Source: Archangium gephyra
GTDB taxonomy: Bacteria; Myxococcota; Myxococcia; Myxococcales; Myxococcaceae
Reading direction: 5' to 3'
DNA: 64,000 nt
Assembly (NCBI RefSeq): GCF_001027285.1
Contig: NZ_CP011509.1
Span: forward strand, 6,720,501 to 6,784,500
Shown here: piece after piece, positions 15,910 to 25,079 of the stretch
Layout of the letters: every line of letters begins with the position of its first letter
How positions within the stretch are numbered: position 1 is the stretch's first letter
Made by a program: the position numbers and the translations under genes
Notes under the pieces: generated by a model
What the model was told of the DNA's origin: nothing
Databases searched by the model: none
What the model saw: the letters and a program-made list of their open reading frames with translations, nothing else

Positions 15910-16188
15910 GTGAGCCTCACACACATCCAGTCCTTCGTCGCAGTGGCCGAGGAGGGCCACGTGGGCCGCGCCGCGCGCCGGCTCCACCTCTCCCAGCCTC
16001 CGCTCAGCCGCCACATCCTCGCGCTCGAGGACGAGCTGGGAACCCCGCTCTTCGAGCGCACGCCGCGCGGCATGCGGCTGCTGCCCGCGGGCGAGGCTTT
16101 CCTGCAGCACGCGCGCCGCATCCTCGCCGAGGTGGATGCGGCGGTGCTCACCGTGCGGAAGGTCGGCACGGCTCCCACGGAGCACTGA
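15910..16188 (+). CDS. LysR-type DNA-binding domain without effector domain
   Basis: The 92-aa product is a complete LysR winged helix: SLTHIQSFVAVAEEG, AARRLHLSQPPLSRHI, LEDELGTPLFERTPRG, ending after the linker helix (ILAEVDAAVLTV). The ~200-residue co-inducer domain of normal LysR regulators is absent and the frame stops at 16188. It starts at GTG 15910 with no strong ribosome site. It could be a remnant truncated by deletion, or a stand-alone DNA-binding protein. The following gene converges on it, so the missing part is not simply in another frame downstream. Confidence 0.6.
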   Translation: MSLTHIQSFVAVAEEGHVGRAARRLHLSQPPLSRHILALEDELGTPLFERTPRGMRLLPAGEAFLQHARRILAEVDAAVLTVRKVGTAPTEH

Positions 16189-16212
16189 GTCTCCGTCTCT
16201 CCGCACCACCCC

Positions 16213-16241
16213 CCGGGCCGGCGCACACGGGCCCGGCCCGG
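16213..16241. terminator. Hairpin between convergent genes
   Basis: An 8-bp perfect stem, CCGGGCCG (16213-16220) with CGGCCCGG (16234-16241), spans a 13-base loop between the convergent stops at 16188 and 16252. It could terminate either strand. There is no U-run. Confidence 0.4.
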
Positions 16242-16251
16242 AGGAGGTCGC

Positions 16252-18606
16252 TTAGAGGGACGCGTCGGTGAGGATGTAGCTCACCGTGCCGTTGCAGCTG
16301 TTGCTCGACCAGCAGCCGGCGCGCAGCTGGTGCGTGCCGTTGGTGCCCCAGGGGACGACGTACTCGAAGGTGGACAGGAGCCCGCCGCACGCGTCGTCGT
16401 TGTAGGTCACCTGCGCGCCCGCCGCCGTGAACAGCCGCAGGTACGTGTCTCCGCTGCCCGAGGCCCCCGGCACGCTGCAGGTGCCCACCTTGAGGCGCTG
16501 GCCCTCCACCAGGGAGAGGTCGCGGTTGGTGGTGTTGACGGTGGCGCTGCTGGTGTTGCTCGCGCTGTAGGCGAACGCGCCGCTGATGGTCCACACCGCC
16601 ATGCCGCTGCAGCCGCCGCTTCCCCAGCAGCCGGCACGCAGCTGGTACGTGCCGCTGGCCCCCGCGGGGACGGTATAGGCGAAGTTGGACTGGACTCCGC
16701 CGCACGCGTCGTCACTGAACGCCACCTCGGTGCCCCAGGGCGAGAACAGCCGCAGGTACGTGTCTCCGCTGCCCGTGGCTCCCGCCACGCCGCAGGTGCC
16801 CAGATTGAGCGTCTCGCCGGCCATCAGGGGGATGTTCCGGGTGACGAAGTTGACGGTGGTGCTGCTCGTGGCGCTCGCGTTGTACGAGAGCTTGTTGCCG
16901 CCCACGCCGCACCAGGCCTTCAGCTGGTTGAGCCGCAGGGCGTCCTCCACCGCGTCGCCCGTGTTGTTGTCATAGAGGTCGCCCGTCTGCTGCATGAAGA
17001 AGCGCGTGTACAGCATGCAGTCCTGCGCGATGAACATCTTCTTGGGCACCGCGAACTGGTTGTCCCAGTCCATGGAGCGGATGAAGCCGAGCAGGAACTG
17101 GCCGTTGAAGCCGTTGGGCGCGTCGTAGCCGTTCATCATCGTGTCCGAGGCGCTCGAGCCCACCGCGCCGAGCACCGACTGCCACTGGGGCCGCGTGTCC
17201 AGGAAGGACATCTTGATGGCCGCGTACGTGTTGTAGGCGGGGGCGAACCGGAGCATGTCGAATTTCCCGGCACTGTTGACCCACATCAGCTGATCCAACT
17301 GCTGGCTGGAGGCGATGGGCGGGTTCCCCGGGTTGGCGGGCACCTCCTGGTCCACCTGGTAGGGCTCTGGATCCATGAGCGTCTTCCAGTAGTCGAGCTC
17401 TTCACCCGTGGCCTTCTTCACCACGTAGTTGAGGATGGCCTCCTTGAGGGCCTTGAACAGATCGATCTTGAAGGTGATGGCGGAGATGATGTTCTCGATG
17501 ATGGCGGAGATGGTGCAGAACGCATCCGGCGCACCCATCATCGAGCAGAAGTAGCGCTGCTTGTAGGTGCCCACGACGGCCTTGGCCGTGTCGAAGTCGG
17601 CCTTGTGGTTGGTCTGCATGAACAGGGCGCGCGCCACGTCGGTACTGGTCGCGGGCCAGGCCTTCAGGCCGCGGTTGATGTCCCGGACCCAGGCCTCCAT
17701 GTAATAGACGGGCAGGCCGGCGATGATGTTGTAGGCCACGAGGAGCGCCTTGTAATAGGCGGCCTTGATGCAGGCGCCGGGGCGGTACCAGGTGCACCGG
17801 TCCGCGTTCTCCTTGTACTTCTGCTTCAGCCAGCGGACGTGCTCGTAGTAGGCGTCGATCTTGTCCTCGAGGCCGGCGCGCAGCTCCGTGAACAGGCGCG
17901 GCAGACTGACGGCCCGGGTGTTCTTGGTGAGCTTCCAGACGTCGTTGCTCCAGCTCCCATCCCGCGAGCGCCGGGCGTCGATCATGTTGTCGTAGATGAA
18001 GGTGTTCACCGCCGAGGTGTCGATGGAGTAGTCGTTCAGGCCGGGGGTGCGGCGGCCCACGTGGCCCTCGGCGACGACGTGCCGCTTGGCGTTGCCGTTG
18101 TCGAAGCTGAAGGGCCCGAGCGCGTAGTGGTTGATGAAGGTGTGGCCGAACATGTCGCCGGCCGCGTGCGAGAGGAAGCCCATCACGAAGGCGCGCTCCT
18201 GCGGGGTGCTCGCCCTGGTGTAGAGGTGGCGCAGCCAGGGATCCGCGTCGCTGCCGCTGTCCTCCCGGGCCGGGTGGATGACGCTCTGGCCGAAGAGCAT
18301 GTCCGGGTAGGCATCGGGACCCAGCACGCCCGCGCGGTAGTACGCCGGGTAGTCACGCAGCGCCTGGTAGATGTTGCTGGACACCGCGTAGGTGCCGATG
18401 AGGCCCGCCTGCTGGCGGTTGTAGAAGTCCACCTGGTTCAGCGAGATGGAGCCGTTCTGCGCCACGAGCTCCGCGCGGGCCTTCTCCGCGAGGTAGACGT
18501 GGGTGATGGGCTTCCACGCCCATGCCGGAAGGGAGAATCCGAGCACGGACAGGACGAGACAGGCCGCGAGCCGCGCTCGGGCAGCGGAAGAGAAGAAGGT
18601 CTTCAT
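16252..18606 (-). CDS. Exported zinc-dependent phospholipase C family protein
   Basis: The 784-aa protein has a clear signal peptide ending PAWA, so the mature N-terminus begins WKPITH. A free N-terminal tryptophan is a zinc ligand in Bacillus-type phospholipase C, which supports that assignment. Further ligands fit HAAGDMFGHTFINHYA. At the C-terminus are two ~100-residue repeats, each with GDTYLRLF, a DDACGG motif, and QLRAGCW. These look like pre-peptidase-type beta-sandwich domains. Likely role: attack on membranes of prey or debris outside the cell. The next gene on the same strand is a discoidin lipoprotein ending 48 bases upstream, so they may be cotranscribed. Confidence 0.8.
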   Translation of the reverse strand: MKTFFSSAARARLAACLVLSVLGFSLPAWAWKPITHVYLAEKARAELVAQNGSISLNQVDFYNRQQAGLIGTYAVSSNIYQALRDYPAYYRAGVLGPDAYPDMLFGQSVIHPAREDSGSDADPWLRHLYTRASTPQERAFVMGFLSHAAGDMFGHTFINHYALGPFSFDNGNAKRHVVAEGHVGRRTPGLNDYSIDTSAVNTFIYDNMIDARRSRDGSWSNDVWKLTKNTRAVSLPRLFTELRAGLEDKIDAYYEHVRWLKQKYKENADRCTWYRPGACIKAAYYKALLVAYNIIAGLPVYYMEAWVRDINRGLKAWPATSTDVARALFMQTNHKADFDTAKAVVGTYKQRYFCSMMGAPDAFCTISAIIENIISAITFKIDLFKALKEAILNYVVKKATGEELDYWKTLMDPEPYQVDQEVPANPGNPPIASSQQLDQLMWVNSAGKFDMLRFAPAYNTYAAIKMSFLDTRPQWQSVLGAVGSSASDTMMNGYDAPNGFNGQFLLGFIRSMDWDNQFAVPKKMFIAQDCMLYTRFFMQQTGDLYDNNTGDAVEDALRLNQLKAWCGVGGNKLSYNASATSSTTVNFVTRNIPLMAGETLNLGTCGVAGATGSGDTYLRLFSPWGTEVAFSDDACGGVQSNFAYTVPAGASGTYQLRAGCWGSGGCSGMAVWTISGAFAYSASNTSSATVNTTNRDLSLVEGQRLKVGTCSVPGASGSGDTYLRLFTAAGAQVTYNDDACGGLLSTFEYVVPWGTNGTHQLRAGCWSSNSCNGTVSYILTDASL

Positions 18607-18654
18607 GGAAAGGAGCTCTCTGAAGGAAGAAGAGGGAAGGGGAGTCCGGGTGCC

Positions 18655-19908
18655 TTACGGGAGCGGGCCGCCGCTGCCGTCGCAGTTGGCGCCGGTGAGC
18701 GTGATGTTCCCCATGGAGACGGCGACGATGGTGGCGCGCGCGTCGTTGTCCTCGGTGACGTACAGCCGGTACTTGAGGTAGGAGCCCGGCGTGCTCACGG
18801 TGTAGTGGCGCTCCTCGTTGCTACCCCAGTTGATCTCGTTGGAGCGGCTGTCCACCGTCACCCAGGCGTCGCCGCCGTTCGAGCCCTGCAGCTGGAAGTC
18901 ACGCGGGGCGCGCGACGTGAGGCTGCCGTTGATGAAGCGCAGCGAGTACCGGGTGATCTGCCGCGGCCCCTCGCTGAACTCGTAGCCGATCCAGACGGGG
19001 TTGCTCGTCCACGTCTCGGAGATCCACTGGGTGCCGGTGGGGTTGGAGTCGAAGGCCTGCCACGCCTCGTCCGTCGAGCCGTTGTAGACGCCCGAGCGGG
19101 TCACGATGCCACGGGGCGTGTTGGGGCCGGTCATCACCGGCACCTGGCTGGAGGCCGTGCAGCTCCAGGCGGACGTCACGGTGCGGGAGCCACCGGGTCC
19201 GGGAGTGAGGGACAGCTCGGCGCGGGCCGTCTGCGAGGCCGTGCCCAGCACCACCGCGGCGCCGCGGCCATCCGCGCGGGGCACCACCTGCCAGTTGTCC
19301 ATCCAGATCAGATCATCGCCGAGCGGGCTCGCCTGACCCGCCCCGAGCAGGGCGTGCGTCTGGTCCGCCAGGAGGAAGGCGACGCCCGACTTGTCGTTCA
19401 CGTCCTCGGCCACCTGCACCACCAGATCGCGCCGGCCGTCCGCGTCGAAGTCGCCGTACTGGATGCAGGGCCGCGAGAGGCAGCTCACCGTCATGTCCGC
19501 GCCGTAGATCGCCTTGACGCGCGCGGAGGCCCACTCGCCGTCCTCGATGAAGGAGTTCCCCATGGGCGCCTCGACGCTGGGATCCACCGCCACCAGCGTG
19601 CTGGGCCGCTCGTAGGTGAAGGTGCCCAGCTCTCCCTCCAGCTCCTGGAGGGCCTGGGCCTCCTCGGGCGTGTCCACCGGATCGCGCAGGCTCGCGCGCA
19701 ACCGCGCCATGAGCTCGCTCGGGGCGGGGAAGGCCTCGAAGGTCGGCTCGGCTTCCATCGCCAGCGGCGCCGCGCTCTTCGCGGGAGCGGCGGCGGGAGC
19801 GGCGGCGGACGACGAGGCGTCCACGGGGGTCCGGCTCTCGGTGCAGGCGGTGATGCCCAGGCACAGCGGCATCAGGAGGTACCAGGAGTTGGATCGAATC
19901 ACGGGCAC
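18655..19908 (-). CDS. Lipoprotein with FG-GAP-like motif and discoidin-type domain
   Basis: The 417-aa protein begins with a lipoprotein signal and lipobox LGITAC, followed by an Ala/Ser/Pro linker. The middle carries YGDFDADGRRDLVVQ, a calcium-loop-like FG-GAP/VCBS pattern. The C-terminal ~150 residues read as an F5/8 type C (discoidin) carbohydrate-binding domain: DEAWQAFDSNPTGTQWIS, WIGYEFSEGPRQITRYSLRF, DFQLQGSN. It probably sits on the outer membrane and binds a surface glycan. Start ATG 19908; the gene is upstream of the phospholipase on the same strand and divergent from the ABC transporter. Confidence 0.7.
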   Translation of the reverse strand: MPVIRSNSWYLLMPLCLGITACTESRTPVDASSSAAAPAAAPAKSAAPLAMEAEPTFEAFPAPSELMARLRASLRDPVDTPEEAQALQELEGELGTFTYERPSTLVAVDPSVEAPMGNSFIEDGEWASARVKAIYGADMTVSCLSRPCIQYGDFDADGRRDLVVQVAEDVNDKSGVAFLLADQTHALLGAGQASPLGDDLIWMDNWQVVPRADGRGAAVVLGTASQTARAELSLTPGPGGSRTVTSAWSCTASSQVPVMTGPNTPRGIVTRSGVYNGSTDEAWQAFDSNPTGTQWISETWTSNPVWIGYEFSEGPRQITRYSLRFINGSLTSRAPRDFQLQGSNGGDAWVTVDSRSNEINWGSNEERHYTVSTPGSYLKYRLYVTEDNDARATIVAVSMGNITLTGANCDGSGGPLP

Positions 19909-19969
19909 ACAGGGGGTGTGGGGTGGAATGACGCGGCGTCCGGGACGCCAGCGACCCCCTCTATTTGCC

Positions 19970-20035
19970 AGAAATACAGTTTAATCTCAAATTTCCATTT
20001 TGATCGAAATGTCCAGCCTCTGGGGGCGGAGGTGG
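19970..20035. promoter_or_regulatory. AT-rich divergent promoter region
   Basis: Between the divergent starts at 19908 and 20052 lies a stretch far more AT-rich than its surroundings (for example TTTAATCTCAAATTTCC and TTTTGATCGAAATG). In a GC-rich genome this is where promoters for one or both genes are most likely. No sigma class is assigned. Confidence 0.45.
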
Positions 20036-20051
20036 CGTAGTAGAAGGCCGC

Positions 20052-20807
20052 ATGCCGACGAAGCATGAGCGGGTCCTCTCGGTGCAGGCGCTGCGCAAGC
20101 AGTACGGCGCCACCGTGGCGGTGGACGGCATCTCGTTCGACGTGGGCCGCAATGAGATCGTGGGGCTGCTGGGCCCCAACGGCGCCGGGAAGACGACCAC
20201 CATCAACATGATCCTCGGCGTCCTCGAGCCCACCGGGGGGAGCATCCTCATCGAGGGCGTGGACCTGGCGAAGCGCCGCTCCCAGGCGCTCGAGCGCACC
20301 AACTTCGCCGCCGTCTACTCGCCGCTGCCCGGCAACCTCACCGTGCAGCAGAACCTGCGCATCTCCGGCCTCATCTACGGGGTGAAGGGGCTGACGGCCC
20401 GCATCGAGGAGCTGCTCGTCCAGTTCGAGCTCGTCCGGTTCCGCGACACCAAGTCCGGTGTGCTCTCCTCGGGAGAGCAGACGCGGGTGGCGCTGGCCAA
20501 GGCCATGCTCAACCGTCCGCAGCTGCTGCTGCTCGACGAGCCCACCGCCTCGTTGGATCCCGCCACGGCCCAGGACATCCGCGCGCGCATCCGCGACTTC
20601 GCCACCCAGGGAACGGGAGGCGTGCTGTGGACCTCGCACAACATGTACGAGGTCGAGGAGGTGTGCGACCGCGTCCTCTTCGTCTCGCGCGGGAAGGTGT
20701 TGCTGGAGGGAGATCCCAAGGCCCTGCCGCGCGAGCACGGCAAGGCGACCCTGGAGGAGCTGTTCATCACCGTGGCGCGGGAACCGCTCGCGCTGGAGCG
20801 AGCCTGA
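20052..20807 (+). CDS. ABC-2 transporter ATP-binding protein
   Basis: The 251-aa ATPase has Walker A GPNGAGKTT (residues 41-49), signature LSSGEQTR, Walker B LLLLDEPT and switch histidine in WTSHNMYE. The sequence belongs to the drug/polysaccharide/NatA-like exporter group that pairs with ABC-2 permeases, and the permease gene follows five bases after its stop. The substrate is not evident. The two genes form one unit, ending at the hairpin 21636-21655. Confidence 0.95.
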   Translation: MPTKHERVLSVQALRKQYGATVAVDGISFDVGRNEIVGLLGPNGAGKTTTINMILGVLEPTGGSILIEGVDLAKRRSQALERTNFAAVYSPLPGNLTVQQNLRISGLIYGVKGLTARIEELLVQFELVRFRDTKSGVLSSGEQTRVALAKAMLNRPQLLLLDEPTASLDPATAQDIRARIRDFATQGTGGVLWTSHNMYEVEEVCDRVLFVSRGKVLLEGDPKALPREHGKATLEELFITVAREPLALERA

Positions 20808-20812
20808 GTCCC

Positions 20813-21616
20813 ATGGCCTTCAACCGCGCCGCCGCCATCGTCCTGCGCCAGTTCTATCTCATCCGCGGGAGCCCCTCGCGCATCTTCCCGCTCTTCGTGT
20901 GGGTGGCCATCGACATGGTGCTGTGGGGCTTCATGTCCCGCTACCTCAACAGCGTCACCGCGCCGGGCCTGGACTTCGTCCCCGCGCTCCTGGGCGCCGT
21001 GCTGCTCTGGGACTTCCTCACCCGCGTCATGCAGGGCGTCACCATGGCGTTCTTCGAGGACGTGTGGTCGCGCAACTTCCTCAACATCTTCGCCACGCCG
21101 CTCTCCATCACCGAGTATGTCGGCGGCCTCGTGCTCTCGAGCATCGCGACGAGCTCCATCGGGCTCATGGTGATGCTGCTGGTGGCGGGGGCGGCGTTCG
21201 GCCTTTCCCTGCTCAGCTACGGCCTCCTGCTCGTGCCCTTCCTGCTGGTGCTCTTCCTCTTTGGCATCGCCCTGGGCATCTTCGGCGCCGCCGTGGTGCT
21301 CCGGCTCGGGCCGTCCGCGGAGTGGTTCGTCTGGCCCATTCCCGCGGTCGTTTCGCCCTTCGCGGGCGTCTTCTATCCGCTCGCGACGCTCCCGGAGTGG
21401 ATGCGTGCCGTCTCCCACCTGCTGCCGCCCTCCTACGTCTTCGAGGGCATGCGGACGATCGTCGCGGGGGGTGCCTTCTCGGGGACGACCCTGCTCTGGG
21501 GCGTGGGGCTCGCCGTGCTCTACATCCTGCTGGCGAGCTGGTTCTTCACCCGCGTCTACCGCCATGCCGTGCGCACCGGCCTCATCGCCCGCTACAGCGC
21601 CGAGAGTGTGAGCTAG
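20813..21616 (+). CDS. ABC-2 type transporter permease
   Basis: The 267-aa integral membrane protein has about six hydrophobic segments, including VWVAIDMVLWGFM, GLMVMLLVAGAAFGL, LLLVPFLLVLFLFGIALGIFG and LLWGVGLAVLYILLA. The conserved ABC-2 membrane motif FAGVFYPLATLPEWMRAVSHLLPP is visible in pieces. It starts at ATG 20813, just after the ATPase stop, and completes a two-component exporter. Substrate unknown. Confidence 0.9.
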   Translation: MAFNRAAAIVLRQFYLIRGSPSRIFPLFVWVAIDMVLWGFMSRYLNSVTAPGLDFVPALLGAVLLWDFLTRVMQGVTMAFFEDVWSRNFLNIFATPLSITEYVGGLVLSSIATSSIGLMVMLLVAGAAFGLSLLSYGLLLVPFLLVLFLFGIALGIFGAAVVLRLGPSAEWFVWPIPAVVSPFAGVFYPLATLPEWMRAVSHLLPPSYVFEGMRTIVAGGAFSGTTLLWGVGLAVLYILLASWFFTRVYRHAVRTGLIARYSAESVS

Positions 21617-21635
21617 ACACGGTTTCCTCCGAAAA

Positions 21636-21655
21636 GCTGTCCGCTAACGGACGGC
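21636..21655. terminator. Hairpin after the ABC transporter operon
   Basis: GCTGTCCG (21636-21643) pairs with CGGACGGC (21648-21655) over loop CTAA, with one G-T pair. It lies 20 bases after the permease stop and ahead of the MEDS gene. No U-tract. Confidence 0.4.
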
Positions 21656-21783
21656 CCGCCGGGCACCGCGGAACGCGTTCTTCAGCACAGGAGTATTTTC
21701 GAGGAACAGCATCTTCGCCGAGCGGCGCAGGCCAAGGGGGGGTCCGCGGCCGGCGGCTCGTTGACCCTGAACAGGAGACGGCC

Positions 21784-22398
21784 ATGGGGGACGTGACCAT
21801 CGCGGGAAGGAAGCTCCACCATTTTCACATCGCCGCGTTCTTCCGGTCCCGTGAGGAAGAATACGAGGTGCTCGGCTCCTATATCCGCGAGGGGATCGAC
21901 GCGGGCGAGAAGGCGATCCACATCTGCGATCCCAGCCTGAAACATGATCACCTCCAGCACCTGGAGCGGATGGGTGTCCCCATCGGCGACTGCACGAGGA
22001 CGGGGCAGCTCGAGGTGATGGGGTGGAACGACGCCTACCTCAAGGCGGGCCGGTTCGATGGGGACTCGATGATGGCGCTCCTCGAGGAGGCGGTGATGAC
22101 GAGCCAGGCCGAGGGCTTCTCCCGCGTGCGCCTGATGGGCCACATGGAGTGGGCGCTCGAGGATCGGCCGGGGGTGGCCCGCTTCGCCGAGTACGAGGCG
22201 CGCATCAACCACCTGCTCAACCGGCTGCGGCAGCCCGCCATCTGCATCTACGATCTCAACCGCTTCGACGGCTCGGCGGTCATGGACGTGCTGCGGACCC
22301 ACCCCTACGCGCTCGTCGATGGCGTGCTCCGCGAGAATCCGTTCTACGTCCCACCCGAGCAGCTGCTCGGAACCTCCATCCCGGACAGCCACGCCTGA
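21784..22398 (+). CDS. MEDS domain protein
   Basis: The 204-aa protein matches the MEDS (methanogen/methylotroph, DcmR sensory) domain plan: HHFHIAAFFRSREEEYEVL near the N-terminus, GEKAIHICDPSLKHDHLQ, and a C-terminal ICIYDLNRFDG segment like the CxYD motif of the family. MEDS domains are thought to sense small hydrocarbon derivatives in DcmR, but elsewhere their ligand is unknown. The ATG at 21784 follows AGGAGA. The hybrid kinase gene begins 17 bases after its stop, so this may be a detached input domain for that kinase. Confidence 0.85.
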   Translation: MGDVTIAGRKLHHFHIAAFFRSREEEYEVLGSYIREGIDAGEKAIHICDPSLKHDHLQHLERMGVPIGDCTRTGQLEVMGWNDAYLKAGRFDGDSMMALLEEAVMTSQAEGFSRVRLMGHMEWALEDRPGVARFAEYEARINHLLNRLRQPAICIYDLNRFDGSAVMDVLRTHPYALVDGVLRENPFYVPPEQLLGTSIPDSHA

Positions 22399-22415
22399 GC
22401 CAGGAAGGCCCTCCA

Positions 22416-25034
22416 TTGCCCGTGGAGCGCACCCACTTTCGTCTGTCGGAGATCGCCGAGCAGGGAGCGCTCGCGCTTCGCCGTCAGGTCAATGATCTGT
22501 TCGGCGTGCTCGATCTGTCTTCCTCGTGGCAGGGCAGGGAGCCGGAGGAGTTCGCCCGGGGCACCCTCGAGGTCCTCGTGTCCCGGTTGCGCCTGGACGT
22601 CGCGCTGCTGAAGCTCCACGGACCGGAGGGAGTGCTGGAGAGCTGCTTTCCCCCGGACCTGGACCGTGAGGCGCTCCTGGCCGCGGGCGAGGGGGCGGCG
22701 AACCCGGAGCCACCGGCGACCTTCGAGCTGCCACGGCCGAACGTCCTTGGCCGGACCACGGTCCGCCTGGCCACGGCCACTCCCCTGGGCGAGCCCGGGA
22801 CGATCGTCGTCGGCTCCTGGCGGCAGAACTTCCCCACGCCACACGAGCGGCACCTGTTGCAGTTGATCGCCAACCAGGCGGCGCTCGCGCTGCAGTCGAG
22901 CCGTGAGGCGCGGGCGCGGCAGAAGCTCGCCGAGGAGCGGGGCCGTCTCCAGCGCGTGAACTCCGTGCTGTCGATGCTCCACTCCGTCTCGGATGGGCTC
23001 TCGCGGACGCACACCTTCGGCCAGGTGGCGGACGTCATCCTCTCCTGGGGATTGGACGCCATGGGCGCCAACGCGGGGAGCATGTTCCTGGCCGACGAGA
23101 ACGGGGGCGGGCTGCGGCTGATCCGCGCCGTGGGCTACCCCGAGTCGATGCTGCGTGACTACGAGCACATCCCGGTGGACGCCGATCTGCCGCTCGCGGA
23201 CGCCTTCCGCCAGAAGCGGGGCCTCTTCCGCAATGACTATCGGGGCCGTCCCATCTGCTACGCCTCCGTGCCCCTGCTGGTGGATGACCGGTGTCTGGGC
23301 GCGCTCGGCTTCAACTTCCCCGAGCCCCGGCCCTTCGAGGACGACGAGCGCGCCTTCATCCAGGCCCTGGCCCATCAGGCGGCCCAGGCGTGTGATCGCG
23401 CCCGGTTGCTGGAGGCCGAGCGGCGGGCCCGCCTCATGGCGGAGGCCCGGCAGCTGCGGGCGGATCTCCTGGCTGAAGCGAGCGCGATGCTCAGCTCGTC
23501 GTTGGATCTGGAGGCGGCGCTCACCTGGGTGGCCAATCTCCTGGTGCCCGGGTTCGCTGACTGGGTCGTCATCCAGAGGGTGGAGCGCACCCCGGCGGGG
23601 ACCGACGAGAAGGCGACGCTGGCCATCCATCGCGAGCCGGTGAAGGCCGGGCTGGCGCGGGAGTGGGGCCTCTCCCTGCTCGAGACGTGGAGCGAGCCGC
23701 GCTCCTGCATCACGAACAACTCGGTCCTGGCGCCGATCGCCGCGCGGGGCCGGGTGCTCGGGGCCATCGTCCTGGGCGCCGAGGAGGTGGGCCGCTACGA
23801 CACCGAGGCCCTGGAGCTCGTCGAGGCGCTGGGGCTGCGCGCGGGCGTGGCGCTCGACAATGCCCGCCTCTACGAGGAGGCGCGCGAGGCGGACCGCCGC
23901 AAGGACGAGTTCCTCGCCATGCTCGGCCATGAGCTGCGCAATCCGCTCTCGCCCATGGTCACGGCCCTCCAGTTGATGCGGATGAAGGACGGCTCCACCT
24001 CCCAGCGCGAGCGGACCATCATCGAGCGGCAGGTGGAGCACCTCACCCGGCTCGTCGATGACCTGCTCGACGTGTCGCGCATCACCCGTGGAAAGGTCCA
24101 GCTCAAGCGGGGGCGCATCGATCTCACGGCCGTGTTGCTCAAGGCCGCCGAGATGGCGAGCCCCCTGTTGGAGCAGCGCGCGCACTTCCTGGAACTGCCC
24201 CCGCCAGCCGGTCCGCTCGTCGTGGACGGGGATCCGGCCCGGCTCGCCCAGGTGCTGGCGAATCTCCTCAACAACGCGGCGAAGTACACGGATCCCGGCG
24301 GGCGCATCGTCGTCACCGCGGTGGGCGAGGGAGAGCAGGCGGTGGTGCGGGTGCGGGACAATGGCGCCGGCATCGCGCCTGGCATCCTCCCGAGGATCTT
24401 CGACATGTTCGTCCAGGAGGGCCGGTCCATCGATCGGTCCCAGGGAGGGCTCGGCCTGGGCCTGGCCATCGTGCGCAGTCTGGTCGAGCTGCATGGCGGC
24501 ACCGTCTCGGTCCACAGCGAGGGCCTGGGCCGTGGGAGCGAGTTCGTGGTCCGTCTGCCGCTCGCCGCACCGCGGCATGCCGGCGCCGAGGACGAGGACC
24601 GGAGCCCCCCTCCCGAGGCGGCCGCCGTGCAGGAGGACCCCGGCTCCGTGCGGCTGCTCCTGGTGGATGACAACCGGGACGCGGTCGAGCTGCTCACCGA
24701 GTTCCTGGGCTCGAAGGGGTACGTCACCCGGATGGCCCTGGATGGACCCACCGGGCTCGAGGCGGCCAGCGCGTTCCAGCCCCACATCGCGCTGCTGGAC
24801 GTGGGCCTTCCGGTGATGGATGGCTACGAGCTGGCGTCGAGGCTCCGCCAGGAGCCCTCCCTGAAGGGCATCAAGCTGGTGGCCATCACGGGGTACGGAC
24901 AGGACTCCGACCGTCACCGGGCCCATGCGGCGGGTTTCGACCTCCACCTGGTCAAGCCCATCGAGCCCGGCCAGCTGCTCCGCATCCTCCGGGAACTGGT
25001 CCAGGTGCCCGTGGAGGCGGAAGTTCGGGATTAA
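22416..25034 (+). CDS. GAF-domain hybrid sensor histidine kinase
   Basis: The 872-aa soluble protein has three GAF-like regions (about 20-165, 195-335, 360-490), HisKA with His505 in MLGHELRNPLSP, an ATPase domain (NLLNNAAKYT, DNGAGIAPG, GLGLGLAIV) and a C-terminal receiver with Asp795 in ALLDVGLPVMDG. I choose TTG 22416 because AGGAAGG lies seven bases upstream. The next in-frame codon, GTG 22422, is spaced worse. No output domain, so phosphate probably passes onward to a phosphotransfer protein elsewhere. It forms an operon with the MEDS gene. Confidence 0.9.
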   Translation: MPVERTHFRLSEIAEQGALALRRQVNDLFGVLDLSSSWQGREPEEFARGTLEVLVSRLRLDVALLKLHGPEGVLESCFPPDLDREALLAAGEGAANPEPPATFELPRPNVLGRTTVRLATATPLGEPGTIVVGSWRQNFPTPHERHLLQLIANQAALALQSSREARARQKLAEERGRLQRVNSVLSMLHSVSDGLSRTHTFGQVADVILSWGLDAMGANAGSMFLADENGGGLRLIRAVGYPESMLRDYEHIPVDADLPLADAFRQKRGLFRNDYRGRPICYASVPLLVDDRCLGALGFNFPEPRPFEDDERAFIQALAHQAAQACDRARLLEAERRARLMAEARQLRADLLAEASAMLSSSLDLEAALTWVANLLVPGFADWVVIQRVERTPAGTDEKATLAIHREPVKAGLAREWGLSLLETWSEPRSCITNNSVLAPIAARGRVLGAIVLGAEEVGRYDTEALELVEALGLRAGVALDNARLYEEAREADRRKDEFLAMLGHELRNPLSPMVTALQLMRMKDGSTSQRERTIIERQVEHLTRLVDDLLDVSRITRGKVQLKRGRIDLTAVLLKAAEMASPLLEQRAHFLELPPPAGPLVVDGDPARLAQVLANLLNNAAKYTDPGGRIVVTAVGEGEQAVVRVRDNGAGIAPGILPRIFDMFVQEGRSIDRSQGGLGLGLAIVRSLVELHGGTVSVHSEGLGRGSEFVVRLPLAAPRHAGAEDEDRSPPPEAAAVQEDPGSVRLLLVDDNRDAVELLTEFLGSKGYVTRMALDGPTGLEAASAFQPHIALLDVGLPVMDGYELASRLRQEPSLKGIKLVAITGYGQDSDRHRAHAAGFDLHLVKPIEPGQLLRILRELVQVPVEAEVRD

Positions 25035-25079
25035 GTGCGGGGGCTCGCTGTTGGGGCGCGGACTTTTTCAGGGGTCCCC

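Noticed and set aside
16330-20040. Very long plus-strand frame opposite the phospholipase and discoidin genes
   Set aside because: Composition is typical GC-rich antisense. The minus-strand genes have signal peptides, motifs and proper starts.
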